Part shown: positions 26,151 to 35,757 of the stretch, one piece after another
Position numbering within the stretch: position 1 is the stretch's first letter
Layout of the letters: each line of letters starts with the position of its first letter
From: Anaerolineae bacterium
Lineage (GTDB): Bacteria; Chloroflexota; Anaerolineae; Promineifilales; Promineifilaceae
Length of the DNA stretch: 60,657 nucleotides
Reading direction: 5' to 3'
Assembly: GCA_019637635.1 (NCBI GenBank)
Contig: JAHBVI010000030.1
Coordinates: 1 to 60,657, forward strand
Notes under the pieces: model-generated
Database searches by the model: none
What the model was told of the DNA's origin: nothing
What the model saw: the letters and a program-made list of their open reading frames with translations, nothing else
Position numbers and translations under genes: made by a program

Positions 26151-27140
26151 GATCTGTTGGCGATAAATAATCGTATCCTGGGCGCCGAAGCGGTATTTGT
26201 AGGTTTCGTTGCCGCGCAGGAAGTCAAATTCGGCCCGGCCGTGTTCGGCGGCAACCTCAATCGCTTTGGCGGTGATAACCACGCCCAGGCTCAGACTGCT
26301 AAAGTTGACCGGATCGAGGCCGGAGTTGTAGACCCAGATGCGGTTGTTGTAGTCAAAGTTGAAGAGGGTGGCGGCTTTACGGCCGTCTACCTCCATGAAC
26401 AGCAGTTGTAAATAACCATCCTGGTGGGCGGCGCGGGCCACATCGTGGAAGAGGGCGCGACGGCCGTCGGTGAGCCAATCGCGCTTTTCAAAGGTGCTTT
26501 TTTGCAGCAGTTCCAGAAAATCGTCCACTGCCTGGGTCACGTCTTCATCCGGGCCAATCAGGTGCAGGGCGGCGTCGGCGGCGTCGGCGCGGCGCAGTTT
26601 GCGCTGGAGTTCGCGTCTTTGTTTGCTGTCCATGTTTTCCAGATAGCCTTCAAAGGTGGTGGAAAGGGGGATGATCGGGCACACTTCATGCACGGACTCT
26701 TCATGCAAGAAGCCGCGGGAGGCGGCTTCTGAGGGCAAAATCTGGCGGGTGAGGGAAGCAGCCGGAATGTTACACAAATCCATCGCCTGCCATGTAGGAA
26801 AATCGGAGGAGCCAAGACAGTCCAGCACGGCCGTCCACGCCGCCGCTGCGTTTTCTTCGGTCACAATCAAATCCAGGTAGTCGGTTTCTTGGGTACAGCC
26901 GTTAAAGTACAATACGCCGTCTATGTTGTAAAAACAGGCGATGGCGGTGAGACGGCCGTTGGCTTCTCGCGCCGTCACCGTGTGCAGGCTGCCCTCGCCA
27001 GGGCCGCAGTGCTGCCACCAGGCGCGTTGGTAAGCCAGCCGTTGAAACGGGGTGTTGGTCATACTTTGTGTAACCAGTGGATCCCATTCGTCAGCCAACA
27101 AATCAAAAACATGGTCGCCGTTGTGTAGTTCAATCTTCAT
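26139..27140 (-). CDS. GNAT/FemAB-like acyltransferase
   Basis: 333 aa. The pattern FQRLAYQRAWWQHCGPGEG, LLFMEVDGRKAATLFNFDYNNRIWVYNSGLDP and FDFLRGNETYKYRFGA matches the BioF2/CelD-type acetyltransferases (GNAT fold, FemAB-like), commonly located in polysaccharide clusters. Substrate is probably an amino-sugar or cell-surface acceptor; this is inference. ATG 27140 is preferred over the further upstream frame (27206), which lies in repeats. The glycosyltransferase follows, 75 nt downstream on the same strand. Confidence 0.78.
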   Translation of the reverse strand: MKIELHNGDHVFDLLADEWDPLVTQSMTNTPFQRLAYQRAWWQHCGPGEGSLHTVTAREANGRLTAIACFYNIDGVLYFNGCTQETDYLDLIVTEENAAAAWTAVLDCLGSSDFPTWQAMDLCNIPAASLTRQILPSEAASRGFLHEESVHEVCPIIPLSTTFEGYLENMDSKQRRELQRKLRRADAADAALHLIGPDEDVTQAVDDFLELLQKSTFEKRDWLTDGRRALFHDVARAAHQDGYLQLLFMEVDGRKAATLFNFDYNNRIWVYNSGLDPVNFSSLSLGVVITAKAIEVAAEHGRAEFDFLRGNETYKYRFGAQDTIIYRQQIRKS

Positions 27141-27165
27141 AGCAATTTTATATTTCACATGGAGA

Positions 27166-27215
27166 CGTGATGTGTGATACGTGAAGTTTCTCTGGTCACG
27201 CATCACGTATCACAG
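27166..27215. repeat. 7-bp-period repeat hairpin with ctctggtcac loop
   Basis: Left arm gtgatgt, gtgatac, gtgaagt; loop tctctggtcac; right arm atcacgt, atcacag. The same loop core occurs in the clusters at 51440 and 54322. Confidence 0.75.
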
Positions 27216-27358
27216 CCAGATAGCCGTATTTTTCAAAGCAAAAGGGTATTAGATATTTGTCTACCTGATTATAACGCCAACTGCTGCTTCCATCAGCAAA
27301 TTGGCGCGCGAACCCTCAGGCGACCCTCATCTTGACGGCGTATGTGGGGGGAATCTTA

Positions 27359-27466
27359 CCGTGATGCGTGATGCGTGATGCGTGATCCGTGATCCGAAGA
27401 CCAATTACGGCTAACGGCTAACGGATTACGGCTCACGGCTAACGGATTACGGATTACCGATCACGC
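27359..27466. repeat. 7-bp-period repeat cluster (gtgatgc and acggcta families)
   Basis: gtgatgc x3 and gtgatcc x2 are followed, after a short gap, by acggcta, acggcta, acggatt, acggctc, acggcta, acggatt, acggatt, accgatc. It contains the stop codon of the EamA gene. The stretch 27216-27358 before it has no visible gene. Confidence 0.8.
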
Positions 27467-28414
27467 TCCCCGCCGCAGCCAGCGCCAGAAGACGTGCCAC
27501 CAATCTACTCGTTTGGGGACGCCGCGTTCATAACGCACCAGCAGAATGCTGATGAGGATGAGCAGTGCGCCCAGCCACTGTATGGCCGTTAACTGCTCCC
27601 CCAACCAGGTAATGGCAATGATGACTGTGACCAGCACCTCTAAAACGCCTAACAAAGCCGCCTGCATACTGCCCAGCCGTTTGACGCCCAAAAACAGGGT
27701 GAGGCGAGACAGGGCGGTAGCCAGACCCATGAGGAAGATGGCCTGCCAGCCAACGGCCGTGACCATTACCAGGTCAGATGGAAGCAGCAGCCAGGCAGTT
27801 GTAACTACCAGCGCCATGGCCGAAACGGCATACAGGGTCATCGTTGGCGCAGGAATATCCAGCATAATGCGCTGGCTAAAGACCAGTTGCAGGGCATAGG
27901 TCAGGGCGGCAAAAAGCATCATGCCCACCCCCGGCCAGTCCGGCTCGCCCAGGCTGCCCATGGTCAGCAGATAAATTGCCAGCAGGATGAGGCCGAGGCG
28001 AAACAAGGTGAGGCGAGAGATCGCCTGGCCTGCCAGCCGCAGCAGCAGCGTCACAAAGACCAGATAGGTGATGTTGATCAGCTGCCCCAACGAGGCATCA
28101 ATGCGGTTCAGGCTGGCGTAGAAGAAGAGTGAGCCGATACCGTTGATGCCGCCGGCGACCATGCTGCCGGCAATGGCAAAGGCAGAACTGCGAATCAGGT
28201 GCCGGCGAAAGAGCAGCATCGTCAGCCAGATGACGACGGCGGCAAAGAGGGTGCGAAAAGTGACAACGGTCAAAACACCGACGCCGGCGCCATAGGCAAT
28301 TTTGGCAAAGATGGGAACGATGCCTAAGAAGAGGGGGGAAAGTAATGCCCAGACCAGACCATGCCGCCATTGACGGGGGGGCACGGCCGTTGGTTCAGGA
28401 GGAGAGGGCGGCAT
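27461..28414 (-). CDS. EamA/DMT-family transporter
   Basis: About 317 aa with ten predicted membrane helices and the internal duplication typical of the drug/metabolite (EamA/RhaT) family. Landmarks: LLSPLFLGIVPIFAKIAYGAGV, SSAFAIAGSMVAGGINGIGSLFFYASLNRIDASLGQLINITYLVFVTLLL, and AALLGVLEVLVTVIIAITWLGEQLTAIQWLGALLI. It probably exports or imports a small metabolite; substrate unknown. ATG 28414 is a likelier start than 28480. The C-terminal cytoplasmic tail is basic. Confidence 0.88.
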   Translation of the reverse strand: MPPSPPEPTAVPPRQWRHGLVWALLSPLFLGIVPIFAKIAYGAGVGVLTVVTFRTLFAAVVIWLTMLLFRRHLIRSSAFAIAGSMVAGGINGIGSLFFYASLNRIDASLGQLINITYLVFVTLLLRLAGQAISRLTLFRLGLILLAIYLLTMGSLGEPDWPGVGMMLFAALTYALQLVFSQRIMLDIPAPTMTLYAVSAMALVVTTAWLLLPSDLVMVTAVGWQAIFLMGLATALSRLTLFLGVKRLGSMQAALLGVLEVLVTVIIAITWLGEQLTAIQWLGALLILISILLVRYERGVPKRVDWWHVFWRWLRRGA

Positions 28415-28511
28415 GGGAAGAACACACAGACGAGTTGCAACAGACGCCGATTTCCAATCGGCGGCGCGAGTGGCAAACACGCCAAATAGAGCATTGCTGC
28501 GCTTGCCACTC

Positions 28512-29771
28512 TTAGAGATTCACTTTTTGCGTAGATTGATCGGTGGGCAGCAAAATGTGGAAGGTGCTGCCGGGCAGGGCATCCATATCACGCCGTTCGC
28601 TTTCTACCCAGATACGGCCGTTGTGCCCTTCAATAATGCCCTTGGCAATCGCCAGGCCCAGGCCCAAACCACCACCCATAAAGGCGGATTTGCTGGTGGA
28701 GTGGTGTTCAATTTGCCCCAGCGTATAAAACTGGTCAAAGATGCGGCGGTGTTCACTGGCCGGAATGCCAATACCGGTATCTCGAATGATGATGTCAATG
28801 GCATCGCCGACAGTACGGCCGACGATAAAAATGCTGCCGCCATCCGGCGTGTATTTGATGGCATTGCCCAACACATTTTCAATGGCCGATTTTAACTGGA
28901 CGCCATCCCCTTCAATCACCGGCAGCCGATCCAGATCGCCCATCTGCAAATTCAGGTTGCGCTTTTTAAGCGTTTCTGTGTATTCCTGGCACAGGTCTTG
29001 AATGATGACCGAAAGCCGCACCGGCCCCAGCGCCAGGTCCAAAGTGCCAGAAGCAATACGCGCCACTTTGATGATCTCGTTGACCACTTCGCGCATCCGG
29101 CCCACGCCCAGCGTCAATCCCTCGGCCACGCCGGAAATCATCGCCGCCGGTAACGTCTCTTCTTTGGTTTGTTTCAACTGCTCGTCTAGCAAATGGGCAT
29201 ACCCGCTGATGAGTGTGAGGGGGGTACGCAGTTCATGGGAAACCATGATGATAAAGTCGCTTTTCAGCCGATCCAGTTCACGCAGCCGTTTGTTGGCCGC
29301 TTCCATCTCGTTGATTTTATGTTCCAGCCGCTCCACCAGGTTTTGGGCGTGTTTTTCCAGGTGGGTGCTTTTTTCTTCAACGGCCAGAGGTTCAATGCGC
29401 CCTTGCAGAAAATCTTTGACCTGGCTGGGAAAAACAGAGACATCTATGGGTTTGGTGAGAAAACCGGTGCAGCCGGCGGCCAACGCCAGTTCGCGGCTGC
29501 CGGGGCTGTGGTTGGCCGTCAGGGCCACAATGGGGGTGTTGGCGAAATGGGGGATACTGCGCAGACGGGTGGTGATTTCACGGCCGTCCATGCTCGGCAG
29601 GTTAATATCCATCAAAATCAGGTTCGGCTGGGTCTCCCGCGCCAGGGAAATGCCTTCCAGCCCATCGGCCGCCACATGCACGTTATAGCCCCGGCTCCCC
29701 AACACGCGCTGTACCAACCGGCGGCTGGCCGGGTCATCTTCGATATAGAGAATGGTGGCTGGCTCTTCCAT
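28512..29771 (-). CDS. Response regulator-histidine kinase hybrid (REC-HisKA-HATPase)
   Basis: 419 aa. An N-terminal receiver (residues 6-123) has phospho-acceptor Asp55 (LILMDINLP) and Lys107. A coiled-coil linker (135-170) leads to HisKA with His179 (MVSHELRTPL) and an HATPase domain with N box (ENVLGNAIKYTPDG), DTGIGI and GGGLGLGLAIAKGII motifs. No membrane segments, so a cytosolic kinase that takes input through its receiver. It is 158 nt from the ThrC-REC gene on the same strand; a functional link through phosphotransfer is possible but unproven. Confidence 0.93.
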   Translation of the reverse strand: MEEPATILYIEDDPASRRLVQRVLGSRGYNVHVAADGLEGISLARETQPNLILMDINLPSMDGREITTRLRSIPHFANTPIVALTANHSPGSRELALAAGCTGFLTKPIDVSVFPSQVKDFLQGRIEPLAVEEKSTHLEKHAQNLVERLEHKINEMEAANKRLRELDRLKSDFIIMVSHELRTPLTLISGYAHLLDEQLKQTKEETLPAAMISGVAEGLTLGVGRMREVVNEIIKVARIASGTLDLALGPVRLSVIIQDLCQEYTETLKKRNLNLQMGDLDRLPVIEGDGVQLKSAIENVLGNAIKYTPDGGSIFIVGRTVGDAIDIIIRDTGIGIPASEHRRIFDQFYTLGQIEHHSTSKSAFMGGGLGLGLAIAKGIIEGHNGRIWVESERRDMDALPGSTFHILLPTDQSTQKVNL

Positions 29772-29906
29772 AAAACTTTCTGCCGTAAGACCAACGTGTG
29801 CGCAAGGTGTACAAATTGGGTGCCTGATTCAAATAGATTACCGCGTGTTCAATTGTGCCACACCCATCTGTTTGTGCAATTAGTATTTTCTGCCTATTGA
29901 GGTTAA

Positions 29907-29935
29907 ACCTGACAGGTCTCCAAGACCCGTCAGGT
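29907..29935. terminator. 13-bp hairpin at the end of the threonine synthase-REC gene
   Basis: ACCTGACAGGTCT-CCA-AGACCCGTCAGGT, one mismatch. It overlaps the TGA of the minus-strand gene. No T-run. Confidence 0.55.
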
Positions 29936-31636
29936 CTGGGGAAGTGCTTGTTTAATATCGCTGAGAAGATCTGAGTCTAAAAATGAACCTTTTTGCAGCA
30001 ACGCTTTTATTTTACCGTCTAATCGCTGCCGTTCAATAGGCGAAAGTTCTTTGGCAGTCACGACGACGATGGGGATTTCGTGTAATGCGGGGTTTGTCTT
30101 CATCGCTTCCACAATGCCAAACCCATCCAGGCCGGGCATCATCAGGTCGAGAATGACCAGATTGGGGCGCACCTGCTGAATCAGACGCAGGCCGTCCAGC
30201 CCGTTGTTGGCCTCGTCAATAAGGAAGTCGCCCTGGGCTTGCAAGATGCGCCGGATGAGCCGGGCGGCGTCGGGGTTGTCTTCGATGATGGCAATGCGTT
30301 GGACGCGGTTATCCAGTTCCTCCAGAGCGGTCAGCAGCCCTTCCTGGCGGGCAGAAGTTGGCGCGTCCTGTCCATTGGTAGGGGCCATGTTGCGTGTGTA
30401 CTGGTCGCCGATGATGTGCTTTTCCACGGGGAAGGTATGGCCGGAGCAGTTGATGACGACGATTTCGTGGGGGGCAATGATGCCTTCACGTACCAGTTTG
30501 AAGAGGCCGGCAAAGGCTACGGCCGTCGCCGGTTCCACGCTAATCCCATCCATCTTGGCCACGGTATGCAGGGCATGAAAGGTGTCCGCGTCTGGTATGG
30601 CCTCAATCACGCCGCCATGCGCCGCCAGCAAATCGAACAGCACCTCATACGCCTCGCCGGGAATGCCGGTAGCCAGGGTGGTAATGTCTGTCAGAGGATT
30701 CAGGATGGCTTCGGCCTGGCGTGCGCCCCGTTGGAAGGCTTCGGCCATGGGCGCGCAGCCGCTGGATTGAAAACAGGCCAGTTTGGGTACACGCCCGGTT
30801 AAACCCATCTCGTGCAGTTCGGCAAAACCCTTCATCACCCCCACCGGCCCCATACCGCCGCTGATGGCTTGAAGATACCAATCAGGGGCGCGCCAGGGGT
30901 GGCGGTTGCCGTGCGGGATGGTGGGGTCGTCGCCGGCCAGCAGGCTGCCCAACTGTTCGGCCGTTTCAAAGGCGATGGTTTTCATCGCTTCTTTGGTGGC
31001 AATGGCTTTAATGCCCTGGTCCAGGAACAAATTTTTGCTGGCGGCAAATTCGGCGGCAATCTGTTTGGCCTGGTCATAGGTACCGGCCACTTTGATCACT
31101 TCGGAGCCATACAGGGCCACTTCGCGCATTTTGTCGGCGGGCACGGAACTGGTGACAAAGGCCCACAGTTTGATGCCGGCGCGGGCGCAGTAAGCGGAGT
31201 AGGCAATGGCTACGTTGCCGGTGGAGGCGACCACGGCTTCGGTGATGCCCGCTTCTTTCATGGCGCTGATGGCAATGGCGGCCTGCCGGTCTTTGAAGGA
31301 GCCGGTTGGCCCCTGGCGTTCATCTTTGATGTAGATGTGGTGGTGGCCGAGCATTTGCCCCAGGTTATGGGCGCGCAGCAGGGGCGTCCAGCCTTCACCC
31401 AGGGTGATGATGTTTTCGGCGTGGCCGATGGGCAGTAGCTCCCGGTAACGCCACAGGCTGGCGCCGCGTCTGGCGAGTACGGCCGTCCACCTATCTACCG
31501 CCTCTTTGTCTGCCGGCTCTATCCATTGGTAACGCGCCTCTGCCCATTGACCACCACAGTGGGGGCAGGTAGGGGAGGGGTTGGTTAACGGCCGTCTGGC
31601 GTGGCAGGCGCGACACTCAATCTCAATAGCAACCAT
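29930..31636 (-). CDS. thrC: Threonine synthase-like PLP enzyme fused to a receiver (REC) domain
   Basis: 568 aa. Residues 8-27 form a CxxC...CxxC zinc ribbon (C8, C11, C24, C27). Residues ~60-420 are a fold-type II PLP enzyme with the PLP lysine at GPTGSFKDRQAA (K115), as in threonine synthase (ThrC: O-phosphohomoserine to threonine). Residues ~446-568 are a CheY-like receiver with Asp497 (LVILDLMMPG) and acidic pocket IEDN. A metabolic enzyme with a phosphorylatable receiver is unusual. The sequence is continuous in one frame, so this is a true fusion, not a neighbour. The kinase partner could be the adjacent hybrid kinase. Confidence 0.88.
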   Translation of the reverse strand: MVAIEIECRACHARRPLTNPSPTCPHCGGQWAEARYQWIEPADKEAVDRWTAVLARRGASLWRYRELLPIGHAENIITLGEGWTPLLRAHNLGQMLGHHHIYIKDERQGPTGSFKDRQAAIAISAMKEAGITEAVVASTGNVAIAYSAYCARAGIKLWAFVTSSVPADKMREVALYGSEVIKVAGTYDQAKQIAAEFAASKNLFLDQGIKAIATKEAMKTIAFETAEQLGSLLAGDDPTIPHGNRHPWRAPDWYLQAISGGMGPVGVMKGFAELHEMGLTGRVPKLACFQSSGCAPMAEAFQRGARQAEAILNPLTDITTLATGIPGEAYEVLFDLLAAHGGVIEAIPDADTFHALHTVAKMDGISVEPATAVAFAGLFKLVREGIIAPHEIVVINCSGHTFPVEKHIIGDQYTRNMAPTNGQDAPTSARQEGLLTALEELDNRVQRIAIIEDNPDAARLIRRILQAQGDFLIDEANNGLDGLRLIQQVRPNLVILDLMMPGLDGFGIVEAMKTNPALHEIPIVVVTAKELSPIERQRLDGKIKALLQKGSFLDSDLLSDIKQALPQT

Positions 31637-31656
31637 CTTCAGCGGGTATCCTCAAG

Positions 31657-31722
31657 TGATTGGAGATTGGAGATTAGAGATTAGAGATTGATTCAATCCC
31701 CAATCTCTAATCTCCAATCTTT
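31657..31722. repeat. 7-bp-period repeat hairpin (gagatta family)
   Basis: gattgga, gattaga, gattaga, gattgat on the left; aatcccc, aatctct, aatctcc, aatctt on the right. It contributes the C-terminal EKIGD of the adjoining histidine kinase. Confidence 0.85.
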
Positions 31723-34700
31723 TCCATGCGCAAGGGCAACAGAATGTGGAAGGTAGAGCCTTTATCCAGTTCACTCTCAAAATAAATCTCTCCCTGGTGC
31801 ATTTCCACCAGCCATTTGGTGATGGGCAGGCCCAGCCCGGTGCCGCCAACGGCGCGGGTGGTGCTGCTGTCTGCCTGCTCAAAGGGCACAAACACTTTCT
31901 CAAAATCCGCCTCGGCAATGCCAATGCCGGTATCATGCACCACAATGTGGACATGCTCATTTTCCTGCAAAATTTTCAGTTGAATATGCCCCTCCGGCGT
32001 ATATTTGGCCGCATTGGACAATAAATTGAGCAAAATCTGGCGCACGCGCGTGGGGTCAGCTTCAATCAGGGGCAGGCCGGGCTGCACCTCCCATAGCAAC
32101 TCGATTTTGGCCGGATCAATCAGGCCACGCACGGTAGAGTGAACAGCTTCGGCCGCCTGCGCCATGTCCACTTCTTCAAAACTGAGCGTCATCTTGCCTG
32201 CTTCAATTTTGGCCATATCCAGAATTTCGTTGATGAGGCTGAGCAGATGCTGCCCGTTCTTGTAGATGGAGGTCAGGTCTTCTTCCTGTTCGGGGCTGAT
32301 GGGGCCATCTATGCCTTTCAGGATGACCCGTGAGAAGCCGATGATGGAATTCAACGGCGTGCGCAGTTCATGGGACATGTTAGCCAGGAATTGCGTCTTG
32401 AGCTGATCCAACTGCATTAGCTCTTCGTTATGGGCCTGGATGCGGGTAAATAGCTCCGCATTTGCCAGGGCCAGATTGGCCTGGGTGGCGATGCTGCGCA
32501 GCAACTGTACATCATTCTCGTTATATGCCTGGGCGTCATACGATTGTACGCTGATGAGGCCGTTGGCTTTGCCTTCCCGCTGCATGGGGATCCACAGGCC
32601 GGAGCGTGGGGGGCGCGCCAAGGGGCGGGTTTCAAAGCGGGTAAGTGGGCTGTTTCCATCTACCAGATGATGCTGTTCTTGCTGCAAGAAGAGGCACAAT
32701 GGTTCGTCCGGTTGTAATGTGCGGGGATGGGTCTCGGTTTTTATGCCTTCTACGACATGTAAGATGGGTGTGTAGAGGCGGGTTTGGGCGTCGTAACGGG
32801 CCAGGCTGAAAATGGTGTTATCCAACAGGCGCCCGACCTGCTGGTAGACGGCCTGGGCCAGTTCATTGAGTTCCAGGTAATAGGAGATGGTGGTTTGTAT
32901 CTGGTTGAGGGTGATGAGTTCCTGGGCGCGTTGCAGGGCTTCATCGAGCAGCTTCAAGTTTTCCAGTTGGGTGACAAGCTGGTCTACCACTGTTTGGGCG
33001 AAGATGATGTTGGCAGGGGTAAACGGCCGTGTGCCGCGCCGGGAATCAATCGCCAGAAAGCCCATCACTTCCTGCATATTGGCAGCGGGGATGAGCAGAG
33101 AAGCCCTGGCGCCAAACGGCCGTACATGTTGTTCCAGCACTGTTTCCGGCGTTTGCCCATCCCCTTCCGCCAGCAGCAACGGCGCCGGCTGCTGCTGTAA
33201 GCGCGCCAGCACATAATCCCCGGCTGCCGGCAACTGCATCGCGCCCTTATCGCCGTAGTCATAATTGCCATATTCCGCGGCAATCATGCCAATCTTTTGC
33301 TGATGGTCATACAGAACCACGCGGCACTGTACGGCGCCCACGTAGCGGGCAATCTCGCGGGCGGTAATCTCCAGCGCATCTTCGCGGGTGATGGATTGGT
33401 TGAGCAGGCGACCGATGTGATAAAGCGTTTCCGTCTGGCGCAGCAGTTGTTGGTTTGCCAGATTGATGGCCGCCTGGGCCGCCAGGGTGATAAAGGGCTG
33501 CAACTCCTGGTCATTTAAGGGCACAGGCGCCACCCGGTCTAAAGCCAGGGTACCCAACCAGGTTTGCTCGGCAAAAACAGGCACCAGGGTGGCCGCGCGC
33601 ACGCCATTGTTGGTGAAAAGGGCGCGGGTGTATGCATCCAGGTCTGGTTGGTTGGGGCCATCTTCGATGCGAATGATCTGGTCGGTTTCCATCAGGTTGG
33701 TGGCCTGGAATTTATCACGCGAGAAGCGGTGTTGGGGGTTGTGTTTTACACCTAATTTGCTCCAAAACACAGGGGAGATCAGATAATCCTGGGAGCCAGG
33801 ATCGGGCACAAACATCTGGGCCAGGTCCACCAGGCCAGACTGGGCCGCAAAATCTACCAATGCCTGATACACCTGGTTTGGCGTACTTGCCTGGTTGATG
33901 CGGCGGCTGGTTTCATACAGCAGGTTAGATTCGGCCAGGTTGCGTTGTGTTTGGGCAAACAAACTGGCATTTTCGATGGCGACCCCTAGCTGATCGGCCA
34001 GGCTTTGCAGGGCGGTGATGCTTTCAGGGTTAAAAGCGCCGGTTTCTTTGCTTTGCACGGTGAGCGCGCCAATGGTGCGGCCGCGCGCCCGCAGCGGCAG
34101 GGCCAGTTCGGCCTTTGTCTCTGGCAGGTGGGGGTTGCGGATGAAGCGGCTGGCGCGGGAGACATCTTGTTCGACGCGGGGTTTACCGGTGGCTACGGCC
34201 GTGCCGACCATCGAATGGCCCCCAACGACCAACTGATGGCTTTCCGCCACCATTTGCGCTCCGGCGGTACCCGTCCCCGCGTGCAACACCGCCATCTGTC
34301 CCTCTTCATCCAACAAAAACAGCCCGACGTAGTAAAAATTGAACCGGGAGCGAATCAATTCTACAGCTTCGGTGATAAGCGTTTCCCGATCCAGAATGGT
34401 GGTGGCTGCGCGGGAGACATCGGCCGCCAGGCTGAGTTGGTTGGAGTAGGCGCGGGCGGTTTGCAGGAATTGGGCATTGCTGAGGGCGCTGCCCATCTCG
34501 CGCACCAGCACCTCGACAAACTCCTCATCTTCTGGGCTGAGGGATAGGGTGTTGGGAAGATGCACCTGACCAAAGGTGTAATCGCCAATTTTCAGGGGAA
34601 TGGGGGGCGCGGCAGTGGACGGCACGGCCGTGCTGCCGGGGGTGCTGTGGCGATTAAGGCGCAGGTGGTCGTCGGCCAGTTGTGCCTGCAACAGGGCGTG

Positions 34701-35699
34701 TTCACTTTGCCAGAGGGTGTCCAGGTAACGGCCGTGTAAAATTTCCAACTCCTGGGTGCGTTGTTTTGTTTCCGCCAGCAGGCGCAGGTTTTGCCACAGC
34801 GCCGCCAGATTTTGGGCAAAGGCGCGCAGCAGCAGCAGAAACGGCTCGCTTTCCTGGTTGGTCATCTGCGGGCTGTCGGCAATAATGCCCCCCAGGAGGT
34901 GGCCGCCTACCTGTAAAATCAAAGCGGCGGCTAAACCATCGGCTGATTCTGGCTGTTGGTATGGCTGAATCATTTCGCCGCTGCCGGCCTGGGCTTGCTG
35001 CAACAAGGTGATGTGGTGGGCCGGGGTTGGGAGTGTGTCTGGGTCAACGGCCGAACTGCCGGTCCAGCGCCATTGTGTACTCTCCGGCTCATAGCGGTAG
35101 AGCGTGACCAGGGGAATGCTCAATGCTTCGCTCAGGCCGGCGGCGGCAGCCGCCAGAAGGGTCTGTTCATCAGCCGCCAGACTGAGCCGGGTGGTCAACT
35201 GCAAAACGGCGTTCAGCCGTTCATTTTGCCGTGTTTGCGCCGTGTGCGAGGCGATTTGTTGTTCCAGTTGATGGTGAAGGGCGCGTTGCAAGGCGGCCTG
35301 TGATTGTTCTTGCAGGCTATGTTGCAGCCCTTCACGGGCGACAGCCACTTTCTCTAAAAAGAGCAGGTGGAATTCAGTCAGGTGGGGGGATGGGGGGGAC
35401 ACGGCTTGCGTAAGCGCCCGCATCATGGCGGCGGCTGTAGCCAGCGCCAGGCCTTGTTCCACCAGTTCGGTGGCCCACAAGGTGATTTCTGTGTCGCCGG
35501 CCTGCCCGTCCAGGTAATAGCAGAGCAGGTCAAATAGACGGGCGGCCACGTTGGCGCCCCGGCGCGGTGAGGTTAAGATGCCCCGGTTTTCAATGGCATG
35601 GCGCACAAACGCATCGGTAACGGCCGTTTCCACCTGGTGGCGCTGTGCCTGCAAACCCTCACCGGTCAATGTTCCATCTACCACAAAATGACTATTCAT
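31707..35699 (-). CDS. Multi-GAF histidine kinase
   Basis: About 1330 aa from ATG 35699. There is no membrane segment. Several GAF-like domains follow an N-terminal helical region; clear ones are around ADVSRAATTILDRETLITEAVELIRSRFNFYYVGLFLLDEEGQ and HIGRLLNQSITREDALEITAREIARYVGA. The kinase core has His1110 (MSHELRTPLNSI), N box LLNLLSNAAKYTPEG, DTGIGIAEADFEKVFVPF and GGTGLGLPITKWLV. It may integrate small-molecule or redox signals; ligands unknown. It is the third gene of an operon with the GAF sensor and the DUF574 methyltransferase. The frame extends 18 codons further upstream through a repeat. Confidence 0.93.
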   Translation of the reverse strand: MNSHFVVDGTLTGEGLQAQRHQVETAVTDAFVRHAIENRGILTSPRRGANVAARLFDLLCYYLDGQAGDTEITLWATELVEQGLALATAAAMMRALTQAVSPPSPHLTEFHLLFLEKVAVAREGLQHSLQEQSQAALQRALHHQLEQQIASHTAQTRQNERLNAVLQLTTRLSLAADEQTLLAAAAAGLSEALSIPLVTLYRYEPESTQWRWTGSSAVDPDTLPTPAHHITLLQQAQAGSGEMIQPYQQPESADGLAAALILQVGGHLLGGIIADSPQMTNQESEPFLLLLRAFAQNLAALWQNLRLLAETKQRTQELEILHGRYLDTLWQSEHALLQAQLADDHLRLNRHSTPGSTAVPSTAAPPIPLKIGDYTFGQVHLPNTLSLSPEDEEFVEVLVREMGSALSNAQFLQTARAYSNQLSLAADVSRAATTILDRETLITEAVELIRSRFNFYYVGLFLLDEEGQMAVLHAGTGTAGAQMVAESHQLVVGGHSMVGTAVATGKPRVEQDVSRASRFIRNPHLPETKAELALPLRARGRTIGALTVQSKETGAFNPESITALQSLADQLGVAIENASLFAQTQRNLAESNLLYETSRRINQASTPNQVYQALVDFAAQSGLVDLAQMFVPDPGSQDYLISPVFWSKLGVKHNPQHRFSRDKFQATNLMETDQIIRIEDGPNQPDLDAYTRALFTNNGVRAATLVPVFAEQTWLGTLALDRVAPVPLNDQELQPFITLAAQAAINLANQQLLRQTETLYHIGRLLNQSITREDALEITAREIARYVGAVQCRVVLYDHQQKIGMIAAEYGNYDYGDKGAMQLPAAGDYVLARLQQQPAPLLLAEGDGQTPETVLEQHVRPFGARASLLIPAANMQEVMGFLAIDSRRGTRPFTPANIIFAQTVVDQLVTQLENLKLLDEALQRAQELITLNQIQTTISYYLELNELAQAVYQQVGRLLDNTIFSLARYDAQTRLYTPILHVVEGIKTETHPRTLQPDEPLCLFLQQEQHHLVDGNSPLTRFETRPLARPPRSGLWIPMQREGKANGLISVQSYDAQAYNENDVQLLRSIATQANLALANAELFTRIQAHNEELMQLDQLKTQFLANMSHELRTPLNSIIGFSRVILKGIDGPISPEQEEDLTSIYKNGQHLLSLINEILDMAKIEAGKMTLSFEEVDMAQAAEAVHSTVRGLIDPAKIELLWEVQPGLPLIEADPTRVRQILLNLLSNAAKYTPEGHIQLKILQENEHVHIVVHDTGIGIAEADFEKVFVPFEQADSSTTRAVGGTGLGLPITKWLVEMHQGEIYFESELDKGSTFHILLPLRMEKIGD

Positions 35700-35716
35700 G
35701 CCACATAGTGTATCCA

Positions 35717-35757
35717 GGCATCGAGGTAATTGCCCCATTACCTGATTACCCAATTAC
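35717..35757. repeat. Short 7-bp-period repeat
   Basis: gtaattg on one side and attacct, gattacc, caattac on the other. It overlaps the stop of the methyltransferase gene and lies upstream of the kinase start. Confidence 0.55.

Noticed and set aside
29907..29935. Fluoride, glycine or other riboswitch near ThrC-REC
   Set aside because: Only a simple 13-bp hairpin is present, at the 3' end of the gene, so it cannot control its initiation.
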